Assembly: GCF_034259205.1 (NCBI RefSeq)
Contig: NZ_CP139487.1
Span: 3,410,001 to 3,474,000 of the forward strand
Length of the DNA: 64,000 bases
From: Peredibacter starrii
GTDB taxonomy: Bacteria; Bdellovibrionota; Bacteriovoracia; Bacteriovoracales; Bacteriovoracaceae
Reading direction: 5' to 3'
Part shown: piece by piece, positions 17,360-25,543 of the stretch
Layout of the letters: each line of letters opens with the position of its first letter
Numbering within the stretch: position 1 is the stretch's first letter
The notes under the pieces: model-generated
The model's database searches: none
Seen by the model: the letters and a program-made list of their open reading frames with translations, nothing else
Told to the model about the DNA's origin: nothing
Program-made: the position numbers and the translations under genes

Positions 17360-17842
17360 ATGCGATACCTCATGCAAAAACCAATACTTGCCATCGGAAT
17401 TATCATGATGGGCCTCTTCCTCTATCAAGTGGCAAGAGACCAGAAATGGGGCATTTTCCACAATGAGAAGTTGATTGCGACTTCTTGTAAGGGCGCCCTC
17501 GTTAAGATCCAGAAACAAATTCCGGAGAATTGGAAGACCTTCTGTGAAGGTAACAATTTGGCAGTGGAAATTAATGAGTTAGGAGTTCCACCTGAGGCGA
17601 CCAATTTAAGATCTCTTATGTATCGTCAACTCGCTAATCACATGGCCTTTGTGGCCCGCATTTCCCACACCGATATTCTGGAAAAAGTCGATTTCGTGCG
17701 TTTCCGTTTAGATCATCCGAAGATGGTGATTAATGCCGTGACTGAGGGAAAATATATTGTGAAGCTCGCGACGTTAGAATCGCCCGAACATATCATGACT
17801 CATCTGAAGACTACCGTTCAGGTCAAAGAAGACATTAAATAA
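17360..17842 (+). CDS. Hypothetical single-TM-anchored protein
   Basis: 160 residues. An N-terminal hydrophobic segment near 6-24 (KPILAIGIIMMGLFLYQVA) would anchor it in the inner membrane with the rest in the periplasm; a second Met at residue 5 is an equally good start. The remainder is mixed alpha/beta with two cysteines (Cys43, Cys62). No family recognised. Its last 69 nt overlap the 3' end of the opposite-strand pseudouridine synthase gene, which is unusually long for converging genes. Confidence 0.65.
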   Translation: MRYLMQKPILAIGIIMMGLFLYQVARDQKWGIFHNEKLIATSCKGALVKIQKQIPENWKTFCEGNNLAVEINELGVPPEATNLRSLMYRQLANHMAFVARISHTDILEKVDFVRFRLDHPKMVINAVTEGKYIVKLATLESPEHIMTHLKTTVQVKEDIK

Positions 17843-18667
17843 TTCGGCGGTAGTGTCCTCGACGGTGTCTGTGAATTCATAGCGAAGAGCATGAAGAAAT
17901 AATCTCTCAGCTTTCCTTCCACCATAAAGTTCATCACCCAGAATAGGAAATCCCAAGTGCGCCAACTGTGCTCTGATCTGGTGACGTAAACCTGTTTTAA
18001 GATTCACTAAAAGAAGACTCGTTCCCTGATTCATCGATACTTTCAACACAGCAAGAGTAGCGGGCTGAGAAAGTTCATGCTCTTCATCGGAGACTTTTTG
18101 TTTTTGTCCCTTTACACCACTGGCACGAAAATGATGTGTCCAAAGACCTTCTTTATTGAAGTCTCCTTCCACAATCGCCCAATAAAACTTACGTTTCATG
18201 GCCGTGCTAAAATGCTCTCTAATTTGCTTTAAAAAGCTCTCCGTTTTGGCCAGTACCATCACACCAGAAGTCTCGTGATCTAATCGATAAAGCAGACCTC
18301 GATCGTAATTTTCACGATTAACTTCTACTGCTTCCCACTTCCCTTCTTGAACAAGAAAATTCAAGAGCGTGTCTTTGTCAGTGTAACAAAGTGGATGGCA
18401 GTGAACACCCGGTGGTTTGTGAAGAACAATATAGTCCTTGGTCTCAGAAATGATTTTCACTTCCGGGCCCACATAGACCGGATTGATTTTCATATGATTC
18501 ACAAAATCCAGTGGCAAGCGAGAAGTGCTTCTCGCTTTCACCGGACGATCTTGTTCTTTAGATGAGAAATGTCGCTTAATTTGCTGGCCGGAAGCGCCCA
18601 ATGTCTTCTTTAAGGCGTCCTTGAGGGAAGAATCATCATAGAGCCAGGACAGTTCAACAAGCTCCAT
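17774..18667 (-). CDS. RluA-family RNA pseudouridine synthase
   Basis: 297 residues. The catalytic motif is RLDHETSG at 128-135 (Asp130 nucleophile), preceded by VLHKPPGVHCHP and followed by KTGLRHQIRAQLAHLGFPIL and GDELYGG, all family hallmarks. No clear S4 domain precedes it; residues 1-60 are a short basic N-terminal region. Target uridine (rRNA or tRNA) cannot be assigned. The start overlaps the motB stop (TAATG), so it is translated from the motAB message. Confidence 0.9.
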   Translation of the reverse strand: MELVELSWLYDDSSLKDALKKTLGASGQQIKRHFSSKEQDRPVKARSTSRLPLDFVNHMKINPVYVGPEVKIISETKDYIVLHKPPGVHCHPLCYTDKDTLLNFLVQEGKWEAVEVNRENYDRGLLYRLDHETSGVMVLAKTESFLKQIREHFSTAMKRKFYWAIVEGDFNKEGLWTHHFRASGVKGQKQKVSDEEHELSQPATLAVLKVSMNQGTSLLLVNLKTGLRHQIRAQLAHLGFPILGDELYGGRKAERLFLHALRYEFTDTVEDTTAELFNVFFDLNGSLQMSHDMFGRF

Positions 18668-19458
18668 TACTGGGCCTCGACCTTCCGTCCCTCAGTTCTT
18701 AGATCAACTTTCTTTAAAAGAAATTCTACTCTTCGATCAGACACGTTTCCATTCACTTTTGCTTGAGGACGAGAGTCCCCATAGAAAATGGTAGTAATAC
18801 GATCCGCTGAAATACCTCTCTGAATCAGAGACTTAGAAACGGCAAGTGCACGCTGGCTTGAAAGCTCATACGCGTCTTCACCTTTCTTCCCTACTTCACC
18901 GGCCTCAGCATGACCTTCCACCATAATGTTCCAGTTATTTTCTCGCATCATTTTTACTAGATGATCGAACACTTGGATATTAATTTCATCAATCCCAACT
19001 GAACCTTTCTGGAACTGCACTTTGTCCTTCATGCGCACCATGATGGTTTCTGGCATTTCATAAACGTTCGCTGATTCTGAGAGTTCATTATCTGCGAGCA
19101 TTTTCTTCAGCTGATTCAATTGAGCATCTGATTCACGATTGATCTCGTGCTTATCGAGTAGACCTTCTGCAGTCAGAAATTCGATAGGAAAAGGTTTTGA
19201 CGGCATGTCTGAATCAATCATCGTAGGAGCATCACTTGGTGATTTACCCGGACGCATGACCTCACCCGCTTTAAGCACGTTACCACCGAAAGCGTTTCGA
19301 AGTGATCCAATCGCCGCTTCATACTTTGCTGTTTCAGTCTTTGCGAATGAAAGCAGCAGAATGAAGAACGTTAGAAGAAGTGTACAAAGGTCCGAGAAGG
19401 TTGCAAGCCAACCGGGAGCACCGGGCTTACAAGGAGGACACTTAGGAGCGTCTGCCAT
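18667..19458 (-). CDS. motB: Flagellar stator protein MotB
   Basis: 263 residues. After a Cys/Pro-rich N-terminus (CPPCKPGAPGW), the single TM helix holds the ion-binding aspartate (TFSDLCTLLLTFF, Asp23). The C-terminal OmpA-like peptidoglycan-binding domain runs from about 140 (NIMVEGHAEAGE, then LSSQRALAVSKSLIQRGI, then GDSRPQ). It pairs with MotA in the inner membrane to drive flagellar rotation. It starts 4 nt after motA with AAGGAG, and the downstream rlu gene overlaps its stop. Bdellovibrio-type genomes often carry several stator pairs. Confidence 0.92.
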   Translation of the reverse strand: MADAPKCPPCKPGAPGWLATFSDLCTLLLTFFILLLSFAKTETAKYEAAIGSLRNAFGGNVLKAGEVMRPGKSPSDAPTMIDSDMPSKPFPIEFLTAEGLLDKHEINRESDAQLNQLKKMLADNELSESANVYEMPETIMVRMKDKVQFQKGSVGIDEINIQVFDHLVKMMRENNWNIMVEGHAEAGEVGKKGEDAYELSSQRALAVSKSLIQRGISADRITTIFYGDSRPQAKVNGNVSDRRVEFLLKKVDLRTEGRKVEAQ

Positions 19459-19461
19459 GAC

Positions 19462-20232
19462 TTACTCCTTGCCTTTATCATCGGCCACCAGACGTTCACC
19501 TGGAGGTAAGAATGAATCTAGTTTTTCACGAATCACACGTGGGTTCTCACCCGCCACAATTCCCAGAACACCCGCAACGATAATATTCATCTTCGTTGCT
19601 TCTTGTTTTGAACGCTGCTTAAGTTTTGCAGCAACCGGAATGGTAAACACGTTCGCGATTACCGAACCGTAAAATGTAGTTAAGAGAGCAACCGCCATCG
19701 CGGGACCAATCGATGAAGGATCCGACATGTTCTGTAACATTTGTACCAGACCGATCAGTGTACCGATCATACCGAAAGCAGGACCATCGGCCCCCATCCC
19801 TTCCAGCATATCCACACCTTTCGAGTGACGATCTTCCATCGCAGCAATTTCAAGCGAAAGAATTGAAGTGATCACTTCAGGTGGACGGTTATCCGCAGCA
19901 AGTGTCACTGCTTTCTTCAAAAATTTATCTTCAACTGGAACTTTCTCAAGTGCGAACACTGATTCACGACGAGCAGTTTCAGCGAGCTTTTGAATTTCTT
20001 CAATCATCGCTTTCGCATCAACCGGTGTCGAGAAAACTGACTTCATATAGTAGGCCACAAGAGCTTTAACGTTTTCCATTGGCCACTTAATGAGTGTTGT
20101 TGCAATAACACCCCCGATAACTACCACGATTGATGGTGGATCGATGAAAATTGAAAGTGGAGATCCATAAAGAATCGAACCGATGATCGCTAATGTAGCG
20201 AGTACTAATCCTGCGACTGTTGAAATATCCAT
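19462..20232 (-). CDS. motA: Flagellar stator protein MotA
   Basis: 256 residues, four TM helices. N-terminal helix-loop-helix with FIDPPSIVVVIGGVIATTLI; C-terminal pair GMIGTLIGLVQMLQNMSDP and GPAMAVALLTTFYGSVIANVF, typical of the PomA/MotA family, with the cytosolic loop between. The sequence alone does not say whether protons or sodium drive it. First gene of motA-motB-rlu; AAGGG precedes the ATG and a sigma-28-like promoter lies upstream. Confidence 0.93.
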   Translation of the reverse strand: MDISTVAGLVLATLAIIGSILYGSPLSIFIDPPSIVVVIGGVIATTLIKWPMENVKALVAYYMKSVFSTPVDAKAMIEEIQKLAETARRESVFALEKVPVEDKFLKKAVTLAADNRPPEVITSILSLEIAAMEDRHSKGVDMLEGMGADGPAFGMIGTLIGLVQMLQNMSDPSSIGPAMAVALLTTFYGSVIANVFTIPVAAKLKQRSKQEATKMNIIVAGVLGIVAGENPRVIREKLDSFLPPGERLVADDKGKE

Positions 20233-20270
20233 AGTTCACCCTTGAACAAAAAAGAGTCTTTATGGATAAA

Positions 20271-20297
20271 GTATCGGAATCTTGGAAATGAACTTAA
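20271..20297 (-). promoter_or_regulatory. Sigma-28 (FliA)-like promoter of motAB
   Basis: On the minus strand TTAAGTTC (complement of 20290-20297), an 11-nt spacer, then TCCGATAC (complement of 20271-20278). The flagellar consensus is TAAAGTTT-N11-GCCGATAA, so 6 of 8 match in each box with exact spacing. It lies about 39 nt upstream of the motA ATG. Confidence 0.6.
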
Positions 20298-20361
20298 ATA
20301 TTTGGTTTTACTAAATTGAGATGGTCAGGATTAGATGAAAAAAAATTGAGGCCCTAAAAAC

Positions 20362-20390
20362 AAAAAACCCCCGTCACAGCGGGGGTTTTT
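20362..20390 (-). terminator. Intrinsic terminator after the 70-residue gene
   Basis: Six-bp GC stem (cccccg 20368-20373, cggggg 20380-20385, 6-nt loop) flanked by A-run and T-run, so it could act in both directions. It sits directly after the stop of the minus-strand small gene and isolates it from motAB. Confidence 0.85.
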
Positions 20391-20391
20391 C

Positions 20392-20604
20392 TTATTTTTC
20401 TTCGCTCATGAGCATGGTCGAATCAATATATGAAAGCATCGCAGAGCGTAGGTCTTCTAGCGAAACTTCGCTGCCCACTTCTCCACCTTTGAAGACTTCT
20501 TCTTTGATCATCTCAACTGGAAAGCCGGTCATCTTGGCCAGTACTTCCAGACTAACTTTACCGTTCTTTTCTGAACCTGCCGTGGTCAGATTATCAGCTG
20601 TCAT
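20392..20604 (-). CDS. Small hypothetical protein (70 aa)
   Basis: A 70-residue acidic soluble protein with AAGGAG at good spacing and its own terminator, so very likely a real gene. The middle (VSLEVLAKMTGFPVEMIKEE, then VSLEDLRSAMLSYIDSTM) looks like a small helix-turn-helix or MerR/DNA-binding-like helical fold, but no family is certain. It is monocistronic, between pabB and motAB. Confidence 0.7.
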   Translation of the reverse strand: MTADNLTTAGSEKNGKVSLEVLAKMTGFPVEMIKEEVFKGGEVGSEVSLEDLRSAMLSYIDSTMLMSEEK

Positions 20605-20653
20605 TTTCGACTCCTTGAAACTTAAGGCTACCTAAATCCATTTAGTAGCGGTT

Positions 20654-20676
20654 GCTCAAAAGCGTATCTTTTGGGC
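20654..20676. promoter_or_regulatory. Inverted repeat upstream of the 70-residue gene
   Basis: gctcaaaag (20654-20662) and cttttgggc (20668-20676) form a 9-bp stem with one G-U pair around cgtat. A TTGACT -35-like box lies just upstream on the minus strand (complement of about 20685-20690), so it could be an operator over the promoter. The rest of 20605-20769 shows nothing else. Confidence 0.4.
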
Positions 20677-20769
20677 AAAAACAAAGTCAATCAAAGGGCC
20701 TAGAGATGTAAGATATTGTTAGGATATTCTTGAGAGAATTGGTTTAAATGTCGGAAATTACTGTTTTTA

Positions 20770-21936
20770 TCAGGCTTTATAACCCGGGGCCGCAAGCAAT
20801 GTCAGAAAGCTGGCAACCTTCTCTTCCATTTCCTGATATTCGGCCGGCGCCCTCGAAAGCAAAGTCACTCCACCACCAGCACCGTATCTCCACAAGCGAT
20901 CCATTATTGATAATTGGGCCGTGCGTATATTGATGCTCGCGATTTTTTTGTCATTCAAACACAGAAGTGTCGAACCACAATAGATGCCCCGAGAGTATCT
21001 TTCTACTTCTTGAATAATTTCCATCACACGTTTTTTTGGTGCACCTGTTACACTGCCACCTGGAAAAAGTGATTCGAGAGTTTTTAGAAGAGAAATTTTT
21101 TGCGTGAGTTCAACTGAAAGCACTGAGTGCTGATGCAAAAGATTTGGAACCAAGAGAGGTGAACGTTTTTTAATGACACGGGCCTCTGGTTTATCGAGAC
21201 GATTAAGATCATTGCGAAGAAGATCAGTGATCATATTAAGCTCACCCTCTTCTTTCACATCTGCTTTCATCTTCTCCCAATCTTTCTTCCAATCTTTTCC
21301 ACGCTTCATCGTGCCTTTGATCGGCATCGTGTACATTTTGTTGTTCTGATATTGGAAAAGACACTCAGGCGAATTACTTAGAATCATTTCATCACCTAAG
21401 AAAGTGAGATGAGCGTAAGCACCAAGACCTTTCTGAGCGAAGAAGAAATCAGCGATGTCTCTTGGATCAATCACCTCTTCCGTCTCAAAGTCATACGGGT
21501 AAGTGAGATTGACCTGATAACAGTTACCGTTTAATAAATGCTCTTGAATATGATTGAAAGCACTCTTGTACTCAGACCAGCTTGGGCGCTCAAGAGACTT
21601 AAGCGGAATGCTTTTCAGACGAGACTTAGGGGACTTCTTAAACTTTTTATCTTCGTATTCTATTTCAATCGCAAGCGGCGTGTTCTCATCTACGGTGTGG
21701 CCCAGACCCATGAGGATGAGACCCAAGTCATAATAAAAATGAAACACGGTTGGTGTCTTCATCTTGCCCTGTAGCTCAATGCCCTCTAATCGCTTTAAAA
21801 AAAGCTCCAGGCGATAAGTTTCAGGGAAACCAGTGATGAGATTAAGTCTCGTGGTACGGAAGTAAATGAAAGCGCTTTTCGGCCTCGAGAGTTCAAGAAA
21901 AGAATTTTCATTCCACTTGAATCTTGAATAGATCAT
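20770..21936 (-). CDS. pabB: Aminodeoxychorismate synthase component I (PabB-like)
   Basis: 388 residues of the chorismate-binding enzyme family, forming 4-amino-4-deoxychorismate for folate synthesis. PIKGT at 205-209, with Lys207, is the PabB type (anthranilate synthase has PIAGT). Also GELNMITDLLRNDL near 231-244, SVTGAPKKRVMEII and GGVTLLSRAPAEYQEM-type C-terminus. The N-terminal half is about 70 residues shorter than E. coli PabB. PabA and PabC are not in the window. It starts immediately after the dnaB stop, so it is co-transcribed. Confidence 0.85.
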   Translation of the reverse strand: MIYSRFKWNENSFLELSRPKSAFIYFRTTRLNLITGFPETYRLELFLKRLEGIELQGKMKTPTVFHFYYDLGLILMGLGHTVDENTPLAIEIEYEDKKFKKSPKSRLKSIPLKSLERPSWSEYKSAFNHIQEHLLNGNCYQVNLTYPYDFETEEVIDPRDIADFFFAQKGLGAYAHLTFLGDEMILSNSPECLFQYQNNKMYTMPIKGTMKRGKDWKKDWEKMKADVKEEGELNMITDLLRNDLNRLDKPEARVIKKRSPLLVPNLLHQHSVLSVELTQKISLLKTLESLFPGGSVTGAPKKRVMEIIQEVERYSRGIYCGSTLLCLNDKKIASINIRTAQLSIMDRLWRYGAGGGVTLLSRAPAEYQEMEEKVASFLTLLAAPGYKA

Positions 21937-23274
21937 TTACTGCTCAGTTTTTTGGGGAGCAAGATCAGCAAACTTCGTCTGCGAACCGATCCATGCTAAT
22001 TCAACCGTACCCGGTTCACCGTTACGGTTTTTAGCGATGATGATTTCCGCGATACCCTTCTTAGGAGTCTGAGGATCGTAGTAATCTTCACGGTGAATCA
22101 GACACACGATGTTGGCATCTTGTTCAAGTGAACCAGACTCTCGAAGATCCTGAAGTTGCGGACGACGGTCAGTACGAGAAGCAGCGGTACGGTTAAGCTG
22201 CGAAAGTGCCACCACTGGAATTTCCAGTTCGTTGGCGAGCATTTTAAATCCACGCGAAAGTTCGGCAATTTCCTGTTCACGGTTTTGCTTCTTCACGTGC
22301 ATTGGCATGATCTGTAAGTAGTCCACGATGATCATAGCTAGTCCCTGCTCCGCTTTTAATTTACGGCAGTAAGAACGAATATCCATCAGGTTCGTGGCAC
22401 CAGAGTCATTGATATAAAGCTTTAAGTTTGAAAGCTTCTGAACGGCATTTGAGATTTGTCTCAAATCCATTTCATTAAATTCTTTGGTTTTGAGTTTTCT
22501 TGAATCCACACCTGCTTCTGACGAAAGAAGACGCATAGAAAGCTCGGCGTACATCATCTCGTAAGAGAACACCGCCACCGCCATATTGGTTTGCTTAGCG
22601 GCCGCCACCGCCCAGTTAAGTGCGAAAGCAGTCTTACCCATACCAGGACGAGCAGCAATAAGAACTAGCTGACCTGGTTGAAGACCAAGAAGAGATCTGT
22701 CGATGGAACCAAAGCCCGTCGATACACCCATGATTTCACCCTTAGCACGGGCCGGCTTTTCGAGTTCTTTTAAGTTCTCGTAAAGCGCCTGCTTTAAAGG
22801 GATCATTTTATTGTTTTTAGTTTGAGCAGTTAGTTTAAAGAAGCCAGCTTCCACTTCCTGCATGAAGTCTGCAACGTTACCAGTGAAGTTCGTTCCAGTT
22901 TGCATCACTCGAGTCGCAGTTCTCACCACTTCACGAAGCATGCTTTTTTCTTTGATCATCTGGGCATAGTATTCAACGTTCGCCGCAGAACCGATCTCAT
23001 CACAGATGGCAACAAGAGCACCTTGTCCGCCCACTTTCTCAAGCTTTCCGTGATCGTTTAATTTAGAGGACACAGTCACGATGTCAAAAGGCATCGATTC
23101 CATGTGAAGGTCTTTAATGACCGAGAAGATAATTCCGTACTGAGGATGATAGAAATCATCCGGCATCAGGTTTACGTCCGAAATCTCATCGAAGCTTGAG
23201 TTGTCGATTAATAGACATCCAAGGAGTGCTTTTTCAGCGCTTAAATCGTGAGGAAGTTCGTTCGGTCCGGCCAT
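21937..23274 (-). CDS. dnaB: Replicative DNA helicase DnaB
   Basis: Hexameric 5'-3' helicase of the replisome. 445 residues: N-terminal primase-interaction domain (LPHDLSAEKALLGCLLID), linker, and RecA-like core with Walker A GMGKT at 211-215, Walker B IIVDYLQIM, and SQLNR...RRPQLQDLRESGSLEQD. No intein. It lies downstream of rplI across a terminator-like hairpin, and its stop abuts the pabB start. Confidence 0.97.
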   Translation of the reverse strand: MAGPNELPHDLSAEKALLGCLLIDNSSFDEISDVNLMPDDFYHPQYGIIFSVIKDLHMESMPFDIVTVSSKLNDHGKLEKVGGQGALVAICDEIGSAANVEYYAQMIKEKSMLREVVRTATRVMQTGTNFTGNVADFMQEVEAGFFKLTAQTKNNKMIPLKQALYENLKELEKPARAKGEIMGVSTGFGSIDRSLLGLQPGQLVLIAARPGMGKTAFALNWAVAAAKQTNMAVAVFSYEMMYAELSMRLLSSEAGVDSRKLKTKEFNEMDLRQISNAVQKLSNLKLYINDSGATNLMDIRSYCRKLKAEQGLAMIIVDYLQIMPMHVKKQNREQEIAELSRGFKMLANELEIPVVALSQLNRTAASRTDRRPQLQDLRESGSLEQDANIVCLIHREDYYDPQTPKKGIAEIIIAKNRNGEPGTVELAWIGSQTKFADLAPQKTEQ

Positions 23275-23290
23275 GATGTCCCTAAAAATG

Positions 23291-23316
23291 AAAAAGGGAG
23301 GACTTTCGCCCTCCCT
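23291..23316 (-). terminator. Hairpin with U-tract between rplI and dnaB
   Basis: agggagg (23295-23301) and cctccct (23310-23316) form a 7-bp stem. On the minus strand it is followed by a TTTTTCATTTTT run, the form of an intrinsic terminator. Since dnaB starts only 16 nt later, it probably lowers dnaB relative to ribosomal protein genes. Confidence 0.65.
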
Positions 23317-23330
23317 GATTTTGAGTCAGA

Positions 23331-23903
23331 TTACTCTGCGTTTGCAGCAGCTTCTGCTTCAGCAGCAGCAGCGGCCTTAGCAGCTTCAGCTTTAGCTTTC
23401 TTCTCAGCGTTACGCTTTTGAGCTTCAGCTTGTTCTTTCTTAAGTTGTTCTGCCATAGCAGCATCGATAGCAACTTTAAGATTGAATGTAGCTACAACGT
23501 CGTTGAAAAGTTTAGCTTTAACTTCGTAAGTCCCTAGAGACTTGATCGAACCATCGAAAGAAAGAAGACGACGCTCAACAGATACGCCAGCTTTTTCAAG
23601 TTCTTTAACGATGTCTAGAGATGTAACAGCACCGAAAAGGCGACCGTTAGATCCAACTTTTTTGATAAGTTCAACAGTGATACCATCAAGTTTTTTCTTG
23701 ATTGCAACAGCTGCATCTCTTTCAACAGCAATTTTCTTAGCAAGAGCTTTTTGCTTATCTTTAAGAATGTTTGAGTTCTTATCGTCAGCAAGTAGAGCTA
23801 GCTTTTGTGGGAATAGGAAGTTACGAGCGAAACCGGCAGATACGTTAACGATCTCACCGATTGTTCCTAGAGACTTCACCTTTTCTGTAAGGATGACTTT
23901 CAT
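23331..23903 (-). CDS. rplI: 50S ribosomal protein L9 with extended Ala/Glu/Lys-rich tail
   Basis: L9 binds 23S rRNA and projects from the large subunit. N-terminal signature KVKSLGTIGEIVNVSAGFARNFLFPQKLA at about 8-36, long connecting helix, C-terminal domain with GSNGRLFGAVTSLDIV. Usual L9 is about 148 residues; here residues 148-190 are an extra low-complexity tail of Ala, Glu and Lys, probably helical. It is followed by a terminator-like hairpin and dnaB. Confidence 0.96.
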   Translation of the reverse strand: MKVILTEKVKSLGTIGEIVNVSAGFARNFLFPQKLALLADDKNSNILKDKQKALAKKIAVERDAAVAIKKKLDGITVELIKKVGSNGRLFGAVTSLDIVKELEKAGVSVERRLLSFDGSIKSLGTYEVKAKLFNDVVATFNLKVAIDAAMAEQLKKEQAEAQKRNAEKKAKAEAAKAAAAAEAEAAANAE

Positions 23904-23919
23904 ATTGTTCTCCTAAAAA

Positions 23920-24909
23920 TTAATCTTCAGTTTTACGTTTTACAAAATACTTTCTGAAATCAAACCAATTATCAAATAAACCGGCGACTGCGATGAGGTA
24001 GTTTGCCATGAGGATGATAATCATCACGATCAACGTACGGAAGAAGCCCATAATCCCTAAGAAGTTAAGCAGGTCACTTAGAACACCAAAGCCCTGGAAG
24101 AAATAAAAAATTCCAAGACACTTAATGATCGTCATTCCCACTGTTTCAAGGGAGCTGAAAGATCCAATTCCAAGATCATTTCCCCAAACCGCAAGTACCA
24201 GACCTGCAACAAGAAGAACTACGAACCCGAAAGGAACCTTAAAGTTTAATAAGTTTCTCTCGTCATGCGGATAATCGTTTCCAGAAAGTAAAAGCCTGCG
24301 GCTTTTAAGAACCAGGAACATATTGAACCAAAGCATGATAAAAACACCCATGAAGAAGTAACTTGGAAAAGAGTCCACCATTTCTTTTGCCAGTAGATCT
24401 GGACGATCTAATAACTGAAGAACTTGAACGGCCTCTTTATCTGTACTTTGTTCAATGGCCTTTTTCTGCTCGGCAATTTTATCCGAACTTTTCTCAATCT
24501 GCTGAATGATAAATTCGCTAGGAGTGAGATTATAAGACTTCAAAGTAAAACCAAAACCAGCGGCAACTAACAGAATAAAACTTAGTCCGAAAGTAACCAT
24601 GCCCTTAATCGGTGAAACACCTCTTAGGACGATCTCAGCAATACCAAGTCCAAAAATAAACACGCCAACGTAAAAACCAAACAACGTCAAATCTCTGTAA
24701 ACCATCAGGGCGAACAGGAAACTAATAATGAGTCCGGCCACACCTATTAAATACCCCTTCACTCTTCCATAAAGAATTGTGGCAAGGGCCAATGGAAACG
24801 GAGCGAACACCGCCATGATGAAACTAATACACAAAATCACTGAAGATGCGCCTAAAAGGAGCAATCTACCTGTGGAAAGTTGTGGCGTTTGCATCACTTG
24901 AGCATTCAT
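23920..24909 (-). CDS. DUF2232 (YybS-like) multi-TM membrane protein
   Basis: 329 residues with eight or so TM helices. The layout is that of DUF2232: an N-terminal four-TM group, a cytosolic stretch near 135-165 (IQQIEKSSDKIAEQKKAIEQ), and C-terminal TMs with LLNFKVPFGFVV and FFQGFGVLSDLLNF. Its position between rpsR and rplI is typical of this family, whose function is unknown. Spacing to rpsF-rpsR is 19 nt and to rplI 16 nt, so it is a member of the ribosomal operon. Confidence 0.8.
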   Translation of the reverse strand: MNAQVMQTPQLSTGRLLLLGASSVILCISFIMAVFAPFPLALATILYGRVKGYLIGVAGLIISFLFALMVYRDLTLFGFYVGVFIFGLGIAEIVLRGVSPIKGMVTFGLSFILLVAAGFGFTLKSYNLTPSEFIIQQIEKSSDKIAEQKKAIEQSTDKEAVQVLQLLDRPDLLAKEMVDSFPSYFFMGVFIMLWFNMFLVLKSRRLLLSGNDYPHDERNLLNFKVPFGFVVLLVAGLVLAVWGNDLGIGSFSSLETVGMTIIKCLGIFYFFQGFGVLSDLLNFLGIMGFFRTLIVMIIILMANYLIAVAGLFDNWFDFRKYFVKRKTED

Positions 24910-24928
24910 ACCAGTTTAAAATCCCAAA

Positions 24929-25543
24929 TTAACGAGCAGTTTCGTTAGATTGGTAGCTGATAAGAAGCATGTTACGACCGCGCTTAATAGCTTCGTTTGC
25001 ACGACGCTGGAAAGTCGGTGTAAGGCCTGTGATGCGAGCTGGAGAAATTTTTCCGAACTCGTTAACTAGCCATGAGTAAGACTTAGGGTTTTTCCAGTCT
25101 GGTGAAGACTTAGTTGCAGAGAAGTAACAAGACTTGCGCTTAGAGTGCATTTTCTTGTCTTTATCGTCTGAACCGCCGAACTCGTCACCTTCAACTTGAG
25201 CAGCTTGAGTGTGATTAGGGTTCTTGTACTCTTTAACGATATCAGCTTGGTGCTTATCTTCACCTAGCTTGATGATCATGTGACGTACAAGGTGTTCGTT
25301 AATACGGAACTTACGCTCGATTTCTGCGTTAAGGTTACCAGCACCTTTGTACATGAAATAGTGGTAAGCACCTTTCTTAAGACCTGATTCTGTTGGTTGA
25401 GCGAAAGTCTTCACTCCCCATGAATCGTTAACTAGAACTTCTGCACCGAACTCTTTGAAAGTTTCAGCAAGAGAGTTCTTGATGGAAGCTACAACTTCCT
25501 CAGATGCGTCAGGGCGAACGACGAAAGCCGTTTCGTAGATCAT
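24929..25543 (-). CDS. Fused ribosomal protein S6-S18
   Basis: One 204-residue frame carries both proteins that are normally separate. Residues 1-100 are S6 (MIYETAFVVRPDASEE, GLKKGAYHYFMYKG, RINEHLVRHMIIKL). Residues 101-131 are a charged linker (EGDEFGGSDDKDKK). Residues 132-204 are S18 (KRKSCYFSATK, FGKISPARITGLTPTFQRR, AIKRGRNMLLISY), with the second zinc-type Cys lost. An in-frame ATG at codon 132 lies where S18 would start, but no Shine-Dalgarno precedes it. AGGAGG precedes the S6 ATG. No ssb lies between them. S6 and S18 form a heterodimer in the 30S platform, so fusion is structurally reasonable. Confidence 0.85.
   Translation of the reverse strand: MIYETAFVVRPDASEEVVASIKNSLAETFKEFGAEVLVNDSWGVKTFAQPTESGLKKGAYHYFMYKGAGNLNAEIERKFRINEHLVRHMIIKLGEDKHQADIVKEYKNPNHTQAAQVEGDEFGGSDDKDKKMHSKRKSCYFSATKSSPDWKNPKSYSWLVNEFGKISPARITGLTPTFQRRANEAIKRGRNMLLISYQSNETAR

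Noticed and set aside
20770-21936. Anthranilate synthase component I
   Set aside because: The key residue is Lys (PIKGT), the PabB type, whereas anthranilate synthase has Ala; also no trp genes are nearby.
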